From the NCBI GenBank assembly GCA_025403435.1, contig CM046348.1:32440703-32504702 (forward strand): DNA of 64,000 nt. The letters are read 5' to 3'. The position numbers and the translations under genes were made by a program. Numbering within the stretch: position 1 is the stretch's first letter; the number at the start of each line of letters is the position of its first letter. Below are positions 10,972-21,252 of the stretch, one piece after another. The DNA comes from Artocarpus heterophyllus. Lineage: Eukaryota; Streptophyta; Magnoliopsida; Rosales; Moraceae. The notes below the pieces were generated by a model. The model saw only the letters and a program-made list of their open reading frames with translations. It was not told where the DNA came from and ran no database searches.

Positions 10972-12959
10972 TATTGGAAAAATTGTACGCAGTGGAATTT
11001 TAAAAATTTTATATCAGAGTAGTTTTCAAAACACAAGTTTGACATCCTATATGCATAAATTAACTAGATCTTACTAACCTTTGTGTGCTGAAAAGCTCCT
11101 GCAATCAGTGAAGAGAAATAGCGTTCTAGAAAAGCCTCAACCAACTGGTCTTCTTTGCTATTCTTTATCTACGATCGGAGTGAGTGTGGACTCACATATA
11201 CAGCTCTTCCACCAGATGACTCTCTTTCCAACCAATTAAGAGAACCCAAAGCAAGTGTTCGTGATTTGTGAACAAGAGCTCTCAGGGAGTTTCCAGATTC
11301 TCACCACCAGAGTATCATTCTTAATCTCTCAATTGATCTAAAGAACTTATGTGACTTACTCCCTATTTGTAGAGGTTGGGTCTAGGGTTAGTCCTTATTA
11401 GATTAGGTCTCAAAATTCGAATCAGAATCAAATTCGGATCAATATCTGATAAGATCCGCGTAAAAACGCGTGATCTTATCATTCGCTCATCGGCAGGCCA
11501 AACTTTAGGATTGGCATGCCGAATTACCGATTAATATCTCAGCGAATTTTTTATTTTTCACCCGAGATTCTATAGGATAAAGTCTCAGTTTTAATTCAAA
11601 TAACTCAATAGAAAAGTTATCTGATTAAAACAACTTTATCTAGATAATTTCTAGAAAAATAAATGAATTCCTAATAATTCTACAAGTTTATCTTGATCTA
11701 ATTTATTCAAAATTAAATCAACTGATAAACAAACAAGAATTATCCAATCTCAATAATTCAACAAGTTTATCTTGAATTAATTTTATCACAAAATTAATTC
11801 AACCGATAAACAAACATAAATTATTTGATTCTTTTGAATTTCAACCAATCTAATAAATCTGACATAAGTCACCAATTGGTGGAAAAGCACGCCGTATCGT
11901 TACAGGATGTTGTGAGCTAGCAAAGAGGAGCAAATAGACCTATATAGTTCAAGCTCCCAATAATTATGAAACCCAATATCCTAAATATACATTTCATAAT
12001 TATCAACTCCAACGCTACTCCACTAAAAGCTTGGAGCTGCACTCTCGAACTACATAGAATTACGAAGCCCGTATTGCTAAGTCTTCATGACATATCATAG
12101 TGTATCGTATCCCCATATGATTATTTATAATCGGCTTAAAGACAAGTTCTGTCTTACCTTCTCGATTATTTTTGTCTTACGTTCCATTATGACGCCATCG
12201 AAAAACTTATCATCCAAAGATAGTATACCATTCGGTTACACCTATGTATCCAAATGGTTAAGCGCTCCAATTTTTCAATTATAGAATAATGCATATAAGA
12301 GGATATCACTACTCCTAAAGAGGAGCTATGGATTTCATATCTATGAATAACAAGTCTACGCTATCAAGAGTCATGTCTCCAACGTACTAACATGCATACC
12401 ACTATTAAGATGTGGGTGTCACCCTTTGGTACATCAAAAAACACAAGTCAAGACAACAAGCCCACTATTCATCTCAGGATTAAGATACAATATAAATGAT
12501 TGTCTAAAGTGAATCGATTTGCCGAGACAGAATTATTAATCCAAATCTATTCACTTTATGTCTCGATCCAACACATCGTCACCTACGACAACGTGCCAAT
12601 GTTTCTATTCACAGAGTTCACCTCCGATGGTCAAAACAAACCATCTCTCAGTAGGGATATAGACAACATAACAATCTTTACATGAATAAAGCACCCAACT
12701 TTATTCCCTCGATTGCGGATCTTATAATTTAGACCATCACCTTAAGAATCATGTCTTTCGCATAATCTATCCATCATATGCCCAATTATTAAGGTTTAGA
12801 TCGACAGTCTTAGACTATTATTTGCTTAACATACATTTAACAAATATAAACGTAAAGAGAACAAGATTTGGTATATTAACTATAAATAAATTCTTTATTT
12901 ATAAAAATATCTCTAAAAACTTATTACATTTTTACTCCTTAGGGCATACATGTCTAACA
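10972..12959 (-). repeat. 3' LTR of element A
   Basis: A 1,988-bp LTR aligned end to end with 18588-20591. On the minus strand it starts TGTTAGACATGTATGCCC; the far end TTTTTCCAA-CA has decayed to ...CCAATA. The TATA box has decayed to TACAAA (plus strand tttgta, 11366-11371). Two CGGC-palindrome copies lie at 11489-11523. A polypurine-like GCAAGTGAGAGAT abuts it at 12960-12972 on the minus strand. Confidence 0.93.
11448..11480 (-). promoter_or_regulatory. Conserved U3 hairpin in A-family LTR (3' copy)
   Basis: GATAAGATC-CGCG and CGCG-T-GATCTTATC form a dyad around an A-rich loop. Equivalent dyads lie at 19063-19095 (partly decayed) and 35455-35487 (intact). In the LTR sense all are about 75-110 bp upstream of the TATA box and next to CGGC-palindromes. 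Confidence 0.7.
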
Positions 12960-12997
12960 ATCTCTCACTTGCACTAAGTGAGTAAATATGACAAATC

Positions 12998-13431
12998 TCA
13001 CATCCCTATAGCTTTCACATGCTTCTCGAAGACTCTCCCAGTAAGTGTCTTCATAAATGGATCAGCTAAATTGTCCTTTGACGCGATCTTGCACACCGTG
13101 ACATGCTGACCCTCAACGAAGTCTTTTATCACATGATACTTCCGATCAATATGCTTACTCTTCTTGTAAAATCTTGGTTCCTTAGCATTAGCTACCACCG
13201 CACTATTATCACAGTACAGTGATACCGCCTTATTCATACCAGGAACTACCTTAAGATCCCTTAGGAACTTGCAAAGCCACATTGCTTCTTTCGAAGCATC
13301 ACTAGCTGCCACATACTCGGCCTCCATCGTTGAATCTGAAGTGCAATCTTGCTTCACACTTCTCCAACTGATGGCACCGCCGCTAGAGTAAACACAAAAC
13401 CCAAAGTCGATTTCCTAGAATCCTGACAGGA
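12998..13431 (-). pseudogene. RNase H of copia element A
   Basis: It continues from RT across two stops (about 13420-13435) and covers LGYTDSDF, a broken SRKSTLGFVF block, STMEAEYVAASDASKEAMWL and LYCDNSAVVANAKEP, with the family's acidic residues present, ending RVFEKHVKAIGM. RNase H removes the RNA strand during cDNA synthesis. The domain is nearly complete but depends on a broken upstream frame. Confidence 0.87.
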
Positions 13432-14500
13432 TTAAAAATCCGAGTCAGTATATCCTAGAGGAGTCAAGTCCTCACCTGAATATACAAGTATATACCCTCG
13501 AGTCTTTCTTAGGTACTTGAAAATATGCTTTACCGCAACCCAATGGTTCGGTCTTGGATCCGCCTGAAATCGACTTACAATCCCGATCGTATAAAAAATA
13601 TCCAATCGTGTGCAAAGCATGGCATATATGAGACTACTCACTACCAAAGCATAAGGCACCTTCTTCATGTATTCTCTTTCTTCATAAGACTTTGGAGCGT
13701 CTTTCTTAGAAAGAGTAATTCCAGATCTAGATGGTTGCTCACCTTTCTTGGAATCATGCATTGCAAACCTCCTGAGAATTTTATCTATGTAGCTAGCTTG
13801 GGATAAAGTTATCATTTTGTTCTTCCTATCTCGAAAAATCTGGATACAGAGAACAAAATTAGCCTCACCCAAGTCTTTCATGTCAAACTGCTTAGTCAAC
13901 CATAATTTAACCGATGACAATGCCCCAATGTCATTGCCAATTAGCAGAATGTCATCTACATAGAGCAGTAGAAAAATCACCTTCCTATCGTTAATGTGTT
14001 TGTAAACACATGGCTTATCCATATTTTGTGAGAACCCATAAGTCTTGATCACCTGATCAAATCTTATGTTCTAAGAATGAGAAGCCTGTTTAAGTCCATA
14101 AATTTACTTTAGCAGCTTACAAACCTTACCCTCTTGACCCTTGACCTTGAACCCGTCTGGTTGTGCCATATAAATGGACTCATCAAGATAGCCATTCAGA
14201 AAAGCCGTCTTGACATCCATCTGTCAAATCTCGTAGTCAATAGTGGCAGCTATGGACAAGAGAATCCGGATAGACTTAAGCATGGCTACAGGCGAAAAGG
14301 TTTCCTCATAATCGATTCCTTCTTTTTGCGTACAACCCTTAGCTACCAGTCTAGCCTTAAAGGTTTCGACCTTTCCATCCACTCCTTTTTTCCTCTTGTA
14401 GATCCACTTACACCTTATGGGTTTTACCCCTTCGAGAAAATCCACAAGCTTTCAGACCTGATTAGTCTCCATAGACTCCATCTCAATGTTCATGGCCTCA
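13432..14500 (-). pseudogene. Reverse transcriptase of copia element A
   Basis: The RVT_2 domain begins with [19 protein letters not shown] and [20 protein letters not shown] (14445-14224), then MDVKTAFLNGYLDE and a broken IYGLKQASHS block. After a frame change the active-site block VIFLLLYVDDILLIGNDI (about 13950-14000) follows with both YVDD aspartates intact, and then the thumb region to 13432 (MHDSKKGEQP). Stops lie near 14222, 14105 and 14070. This is the best preserved catalytic box of the three copia elements in view. Confidence 0.88.
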
Positions 14501-14889
14501 GTCTAGAGTTTTGAATCAACATCCTCCATAGCTTCTGCGTAAGTATAAGGATCCCTGTCATGTTCATCCGGTTCAGCCAAAAAGACCTCTCCATTGAACA
14601 TATACCTCTCAAGTTGACATCCAATCCTCCCACTACGTCGAAGCCCCTCAGGTTGTTGTTCAGGTTTGTTTGTTTTTTCTATACTGATCGGAACGGTTTC
14701 ATTCAGAACCTCCGGAGTGGTAGGATCACTCCTTAACTCCTCAAGCACCAATTTGCTTCGAGGTTTAAAGTCGTCCATGTAACTCTCCTCAAGGAAAGTT
14801 GCATTAGTTGAAACCATGACTTTATTTTCCTTTGGGTTATAGAAATAACCCCCTTTAGTCCCTTTTGGATATCCTACAAATACACAAAC

Positions 14890-15660
14890 TTCTGAACGTG
14901 CTTCCAACTTATGTAGATCCTTAAACAGGACATGAGCCGGACATCCTCATTTGCGAATATGGTTTAAGGATGTCTTCCTACCCATCTACAACTCATGAAG
15001 AGTTTTAGAGACTGATTTTGAAGGTATATTGTTGAAAAGATAACATGCGGTTTGTAGTGCATATCCCCAAAAGGATGAAGGCAATGATGAATAACTCATC
15101 ATGGACCTGACCATGTCTAATAAAGTCCTATTCCTTCTCTCCGCTACGTCATTCTGCTACGGAGTGCCCGGCGCAGTCAAATAGGATAAAATCTCATTCT
15201 CCAATAAGTGTCCCAAGAACTCATCAGAAAGGTATTCTCCACCTCAATCGGATCGAAGTGCCATTATGGGTCTACCCAATTGCTTTTTCACTTCAGCTCG
15301 AAACTCCCTAAACTTGTCAAAAGTTTCGCTTTTGTGGTGCATCAGGTACACATACCCATATTTTGAGTAATCGTCAATAAAAGTGACGAAGTACTCATAC
15401 CCTCTTCGTGCCCGGATGTTCATCGGTCCACAAACATCACTATGCACAAGTTCTAAAACCCCTTCGGCCCTATTGCCCTTAGACCCGAATGGTCTTTTGG
15501 TCATTTTACCCTCCAAAAAAGATTCATATTAAGGTATAGATTCTATCTTTAAGTGACTTAAAGGTCCATCCCTTACCAACCTTTGAATCCTATTTAGGTT
15601 AATATGACCAAGGCGTAAATGCCAAAGATAAGTCTTATTAGAGTGAGAAGTTTTAAGTTT
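14890..15660 (-). pseudogene. Integrase of copia element A
   Basis: The GAG-pre-integrase/HHCC region (WHLRLGHINLNRIQRL, about 15570-15630) is followed by the catalytic core: LVHSDVCGPMN (first Asp), FVTFIDDYSKYGYVYL, then MALRSD and GGEYLSDEF (second Asp) with a stop between them, then an ND/NG-VAERRNRTLLDMVRSM block (catalytic Glu). Downstream the C-terminal part reads VCVFVGYPKGTKGGYFYNP. Several stops lie around 15240 and 15160. Integration function is lost in this copy. Confidence 0.87.
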
Positions 15661-15899
15661 TTTAGATTTATTATCATTCATCCTCAGCATTAAACAATAA
15701 GTCCATCTTAGGTTTGATAAAATATAGATTATTTTGCATCCATCCAGAACAGATAAAAGATTTATTTTTACGTATCACCACTTTATCATTAAAAAAAACC
15801 AAATAGGAGTCTTTAAATAAACAAGCTACAGAAATTAAATTCCTTTTAAATTTAGGAACATAAAACAATCTTGCAAAAATAAGTTCCTATAGTTATCAA

Positions 15900-16925
15900 A
15901 ATAAAGATGGACGTCTCCCACTGCTTCCGCTGAGACCAAGGATCCATCGCCCATCTGAAGCGTGAAGTCTTCATGCAGTAGACTTTTCGTTTCTTTGAAC
16001 CCCTGCAAAGAAACACAAGCATGATTAGTTGCACCAGAATCTATGACCCAAATGTCACTAGATTCCTCAACGAAAGAAGTTTCTAAATACAGAAGATCAC
16101 ACCTACCTCCTTTAGAAAGGAAGTCCTTGCAATGCTTCTTGATGTGCCTGACCTTCTCACAGAAGAAGCACTTAAGCTTCTTTAGGTTCTTCTTCTTCTT
16201 TTTCTTGCTCTTGGTGCTAGCAGGAATAGAAGACTTCCCGTTCTTGGCCCATTGCTTCTTTCCGTTCCCAGAGTTGTGATTGGAACCAGAAGTAGCCACC
16301 AAATTGGCCTCTCCACCCACAAGAGACCCCTAATCTGCAGTTTGAACTCTTGTAACTGTTTCATTAATTCTGTCAAGGTCATATCCTGTCTATTGCTCAA
16401 ATTAAATGTAGCTCTAAACGGAATAAATTCCTTTGACAAAGTCTCAAAGACAATAGTTATCTGAGTTTCAGCAACGATGTCGACTCCATTGGTTTAAGCC
16501 TTAGCGAGGTAACCCATGACTAACATCATGTGCTCCTTTATAGATGTCCCTGGCCTCTACTTACAGTTAAGAAGTTTCTGAAGCGCCCCTTGCCGCTTTG
16601 TTATGGCTTGGCCTTCAAACATGTCTTCAAGATTATCCAAGATCTGCTTCGCAGTCTCATAATCATGATGTTGAACCTGCAGCACGTTATTCATGCTAGC
16701 CATAACATAGCAGCGGGCTTGATCATTAGTAATTTTCCAGCGATCACACGCTTAGAATTGCTCATTAGTTGAGTCTCCCGTAGGCTCGGGAGGACAAGGG
16801 GTTGTCAGCACATACTTCAGTTTCTTAAAGGAGAGGACAATATCCAGGTTCCATTTCCAATCATTATAATTCTCTCCGGTTAATAGGTTTTTATCAAGTA
16901 TCGATGATAAAGCATTTTTAGACAT
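15900..16925 (-). pseudogene. gag and protease of copia element A
   Basis: Gag is taken to start at the ATG at 16925 (MSKNALSSILDKNLLTGENY), just after the leader; a longer frame from 17015 lacks similarity to the family. The NYNDWKWNL motif fits plant copia gag. A stop at 16752-16754 and further frame changes break it. Then come a Lys-rich run, the zinc knuckle CFFCEKVRHIKKHC (complete CX2CX4HX4C, about 16130-16175) and the aspartic protease motif WVIDSGATNHAC (about 16030), which is intact. Protease would process the polyprotein inside the virus-like particle. Lesions in gag make this copy defective, although the knuckle and protease motifs remain good. Confidence 0.88.
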
Positions 16926-17088
16926 TTTTAATCTACAATAAAGAATCATATACCAAACATAAGCAAACATATCATAATAATTTAGTAAGATAACACAATC
17001 ATGTAAAAAATACAAATGTGTTAATGTGTCAAAACCTTGAAAATATCACAACCTTACAATGATAATTCCCAACTCAGAATTCAACAAG

Positions 17089-17390
17089 CTCCTAGGGGAG
17101 TCATGCCAAATTCAATCAGGAACACGGATCCCCTCTTGATTAATATATGTCATCCAAGACCCGTATGATCCAACATATATTAATAATCGTTTCTTTGGCC
17201 ATTAATTTTATTAACAGAGCTCCTAAGGGAGGTTGTTAATAAAATAAAACCATCATTTCAATATTTTATCCATGATTTATAATCACCACCTAGGGGTGTA
17301 CAACCATAAATCATGCTAAAATACCTTATCCTCTCAGAGATCCAATCTGGTATATGATAGAAATCCCTTCCTAGGGGTCAGGATCACCGT
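17089..17390 (-). other. Stem-loop series with CCTAGGGG-like apices in the A leader
   Basis: Four copies of a CTCCTAGGGGAG-like element lie at 17089-17100, 17220-17231, 17287-17298 and 17368-17385. The second is enclosed by perfect 11-bp arms (17205-17215 and 17235-17245). The third is enclosed by perfect 10-bp arms (17271-17280 and 17306-17315). Another stem (about 17138-17149 and 17173-17184) lies between the first two. Repeated structure around a palindromic apex suggests RNA hairpins in the genomic transcript. Confidence 0.7.
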
Positions 17391-17866
17391 GTTTGCCTAT
17401 GGACCAACGATGGAGGCCTTAGGTCCTCTCTTCGAAAACCTTCTCCCACTCAATCTTTTGAAATCAAGGTTTTATTTTAAGAACATGCATGAACAATTTT
17501 AATATGAGCTGCACTTCCTATTCTATATGACATGTTATTATTATACATGGCAAATCATATTATAATACAGACAAGCAAAGCAATCAAGCAAAGTTACAAG
17601 CAAAATAATAATAACCGTAATATTATGGTTCCACCCTAGAGAATAGAAATCAAAAATTACAAGAGAATAATCAAAACATATTATCGATTCTTCATCCTTG
17701 AATGCTCAGGTTGTATCTCTCATCATGTATTGTCCATCTTTAAGTCTTTAATCCCGTATGAATCGAATACTTCATATTTCTAGTCATATCCAAATTTAAT
17801 GTCTCTCATAATCGTCCCAAAAATAAAATTAAAACTGCACATTTTCTGGAAATTTTTCAGCTCTCG

Positions 17867-18071
17867 GTCGGCAAGCCGATCTAGGTGATCAATCTGCTGG
17901 TCACGACCCATCGGCCTGTCGGTCACGAAGATCGGCCTGTCGACTCATGAAAGATCGGCCTGCCACCAGAGCCTCCTGATTTATACTCAACTAACGGCCT
18001 GTCGAACCTCACGTTCAGCCTGTCGATCTATGACCATCGGCTTGCCGAACTGTGAGGTTCGGCATGCCGAC
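17867..18071. repeat. Cluster of TCGGCCTGCCGA-type palindromes in the A leader
   Basis: Eight copies of a near-palindrome are present: GTCGGCAAGCCGAT (17867), CATCGGCCTGTCGG (17909), GATCGGCCTGTCGA (17930), GATCGGCCTGCCA (17953), ACGGCCTGTCGAA (17994), TTCAGCCTGTCGAT (18014), ATCGGCTTGCCGAAC (18036) and TTCGGCATGCCGAC (18058). Spacing is irregular. The motif is rich in symmetrical CG and CHG sites. Confidence 0.85.
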
Positions 18072-18572
18072 CAAGCAGAAATCTCTCATTCCAGAACATA
18101 CAATTTTTAATGCAATTCATCAATTTTATTTTCAACAATTCAAAAGCATAAAATTAGAGACTCAGGAAATACCTGAGAGCACCATCATCATTCTTCTATA
18201 TCTGCCTTCTAGATCCATCTTCTTCGAATGATTATTTAATTACAAAATTCTTACAAAAATAAATAATAATTCCCAGACGAATATGAGAGTTTGCCATCTA
18301 ATTACATGAAAAACCTTGATACACATTCTAACCTCTAAGGAACCATAACTGGTATAAATAAATTAATTAATTAATTAATAATTAAATAACGATTTAATTA
18401 ACCATAATTAATTAATGAACATTCACCACATAATCCATGACAACATATAAAATATATAGAAACCTAGAGTGTTAACTCTCTATAAAATTAAATTCAAGCA
18501 TAGGAGAGATTAAAATTATAAAATTTATACATATAACATGATCACAAACTCGTAAATTTATGTAAAAACATT

Positions 18573-18585
18573 GGCTCTAATACCA
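18573..18585 (-). other. Primer binding site of element A (tRNA-iMet type)
   Basis: The minus strand reads TGGTATTAGAGCC, one mismatch from the standard initiator tRNA-Met complement, two bases inside the 5' LTR. Confidence 0.9.
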
Positions 18586-18587
18586 AT

Positions 18588-20591
18588 TGTTGGAAAAATT
18601 ATACGCAGCAAAATTTTAAAAATTTTATATTAGAGTATTTTTCAAAACACAAGTTTGACATCCTATATGCATAAATTAACCAGATCTTACTAATATTTGT
18701 GTGCTGAAAAGCTCTTGCAATCAGTGAAGAGAAGTAACGTTCTAGAAGTGCCTCAACCAACTGGTCTTCTTTACTATTCTCTTTCCACGATCGGAGTGAG
18801 TGTGGGCTCACACTTACAGCTCTTCCACCAGGTGACTCTCCTTCCAACCAATTGAGAGAACCCAAAGCAAGTGTTCGTGATTTGTGAACAAGAGCTCTCA
18901 GGGAGTTTCCAGATTCTCACCACCAGAGTATCACTCTTAATCTCTCAATTGATCAAATAACTTATGTGACTTGCTCTCTATTTATAGAGGTTGGGTCTAG
19001 GGTTAGTCCTTATCATATTAGGTCTCAAATTTTGAATCAGAATCAAATTCTGATCAATATCTGATAAGATCTGCGTAAAAATAGGTGATCTTATCCTTTG
19101 CTCATGTGCAGGCCGATCAGGATGATCGGTAGGCCGAACTTTAGGATCGGCATGCCGAACTACCGATTAATATCTTAGCGAATCTTTTATTTTTCACTTG
19201 AGATTCTATAAGATAAAGTCTCAGTTTTAATTCAAATAACCCAATAAAAAAGTTATCTGATTAAAACAACTTTATCTAGATAATCTCTAGGAAAATAAAT
19301 GAATTCCTAATAATTTCACAAGTTTATCTTGATCTAATTTATTCAAAATTAAATCAACCGATAAACAGACAAGAATTATCCAATCCCAATAATTCAACAA
19401 GTTTATCTTGAATTAATTTTATCACAAAATTAATTCAACCGATAAACAGACATGAATTATTTGATTCTTTCGAATTTCAACCAATTAATAAATCTAACAT
19501 AAGTCACTAATTGGTGGAAAAGCACGCCGTATCATTACAAGATGTTGTGAGCTAGCAAAGGGGATCAAATGGACCTATATAGTTTAAGCTCCTGATAATT
19601 ATGAAACCCAATATCCATATATATATTTCATAATTATCAACTCCAACGCTAGTCCACTAAAAGCTTGGAGCTGCACTCTCGAACTACATAGAATTACAAA
19701 GCCATATTGCTAAATCTCCATGACATATCATAGTGTATCGTATCCCCATATGATTATCCATAATCGGCTTAAGGACAAGTTCTGTCTTACCTTCCCGATT
19801 ATTTTTATCTTACGTTCTATTATCTCACCATCGGAAAACTTACCATCCAAAGACAGTATACCATTCGGTTACACCTATGTATCAAAATGGTTGAGCGCTT
19901 CAGTTTTTCAATTACAGAATAACGCATAAAAGAGGATATCACTACTCCTAAAGAGGAGCTATGGATTCCATACCTATGAATGATAGGTCTGTGCTATCAA
20001 AAGTCATGCCTCCAACGTACCGGCATGCATACCACTATTAAGATGTAGGTGTCACCCTTTGATACATCAAAAGACACAAGTCAAGACAACGGGTCTACTA
20101 TTCATCTCAGGATTAAGATACAATACAAATGATTGTCTAAAGTGAATCGATTTGCCGAGACAGAATTATTGATCCAAATCTATTCATTTTATGTCCCGAT
20201 CCAACACATCGTCACCTACGACAATGTGCCAATGTTTCTATTTATGGAGTCCATCTCCGATGGTCAAAACAAACTATCTCCCAATAGGGATATAGACAAC
20301 ATAACAATCTTTACATGAATAAAGCGCCCAACTTTATTCCCTCGATTGCGGATCTTATGATTTAGACCATCACCTTAAGAATCGTGCCTTCCGCATGATC
20401 TGTCCATCATATGCCTAATTCTTAAGGTTTAGATCGACTGTCTCAGACTATTGTTTGCTTAACATACATTCAACAAATATGAACATAAAGAGGACAAGAT
20501 TTGATATATTAACTATAAATAAATTCTTTATTGTTAAAAATGTCTGCAAAAACTTATTATATTTTTACTCTTTGGGCATACATGTCTAACA
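18588..20591 (-). repeat. 5' LTR of element A
   Basis: A 2,004-bp LTR with TG...CA ends, reading TGTTAGACATG...TTTTTCCAACA on the minus strand. A TATAAATAG box lies at 18981-18986 on the minus strand. Upstream of it in the transcription sense are a dyad at 19063-19095 and CGGC-palindromes at 19105-19160, so U3 carries a compact candidate control region. Confidence 0.93.
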
Positions 20592-20596
20592 ATACT
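20592..20596. other. TSD of element A, right copy (ATACT)
   Basis: ATACT follows the LTR end ...GTCTAACA and matches 10967-10971. Confidence 0.9.
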
Positions 20597-20775
20597 CTGT
20601 CTATCACAAAGTTTTTTGTTTTTAAATGTGCAAAAGTCATGAGCAGTTACTAAATGGTTTTAAAAACGTTAAAACCACTCCTAAATTGATAGGAATTATG
20701 GGCCACATTTAGAAACGGTTATTTTGTCCAAAAGTCCCTACATTAGAAACGTTTTTTTGTCCAAAACATCCCAAC
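20597..20775 (-). repeat. 3' LTR of element B, second part
   Basis: It resumes after element A and aligns with about 26905-27078 (AGTTTTTTGTTTTTAA, GTGCAAAAGTCATGAG, TTGATAGGAATTATGGGCCA). It ends near CATCCCAACT. On the minus strand the purine-rich AGGAGAAAG just outside (about 20776-20785) fits a polypurine tract. Confidence 0.88.
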
Positions 20776-21252
20776 TTTCTCCTATTTGGCCCATATATTC
20801 CATTATTTATCATAATAAGAAACAAAATACATGAATCATGGTGATAAATCCTCTAAATTATGAGTATTATCTTCCATGTATCATAATGTATTATGTCCCT
20901 TAAAAGTAGCCCATGTTACTTAATGAATAAACCTTATGTTTATTTTTAGGACATTAATGATGTTTCTCAAAATAGATGAATGTGTACACAAAAAAAAAAA
21001 AAAAACCAAGTATGAGAAAACATCACAAACAGAGTTTCATTAAAATTAATATCTGTTCTTACAACAAAAGAAAATCACATGAGGGAACCAAGTCCCATTT
21101 TCTCTACATGATCCTTGAATTTCAATGGTGGCATGCCTTTTGTCAAAGGATCTGCAATCATCAATTCAATGCTAATGTGTTTAATGACCATTGTTTTCTC
21201 TTTAACACGTTCTCTTATGGCTAAATACTTGATGTCGATGTGTTTGCGCTGA
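20776..21252 (-). other. Element B region between RNase H and 3' LTR
   Basis: A short AT-rich, non-coding 3' region with an adenine run at about 20990-21005 and the presumed polypurine tract next to the LTR. No additional gene seen. Confidence 0.6.

Larger units (their letters stand above)
16926..18572 (-). other. Structured leader of element A
   Basis: About 1.65 kb between primer binding site and gag without a coding signal. It holds a cluster of eight near-palindromic CGGCCTGYCG motifs (17867-18071), an ATTAATTAATTAATTAA run (about 18360-18385) and a series of stem-loops with CCTAGGGG-like apices (17089-17390). These positions suit RNA-level signals (packaging, dimerisation, translation) or transcriptional control sites. 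Confidence 0.7.
10972..20591 (-). mobile_element. Complete Ty1/copia element A nested in element B
   Basis: A 9,620-bp copia element on the minus strand: 5' LTR 18588-20591, primer binding site 18573-18585, a 1.6-kb structured leader, gag-protease-integrase-RT-RNase H (16925-12998) and 3' LTR 10972-12959. It is flanked by identical 5-bp TSDs ATACT (10967-10971 and 20592-20596), so the insertion is complete and lies in the 3' LTR of B. The LTRs are about 94% alike by eye. The reading frame has roughly ten stops or frameshifts. Related LTRs occur at 34647-35964, 51355-57359 and 62734-64000. Confidence 0.95.

Noticed and set aside
12087..12685. Paired short frames recurring at 19720-20318 and in part at 34629-34823
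   Set aside because: They recur because they lie in A-family LTRs; they are not genes.
17867..18071. CRISPR-like array
   Set aside because: Repeats are 12-16 bp, irregularly spaced, imperfect and inside a plant retrotransposon leader.
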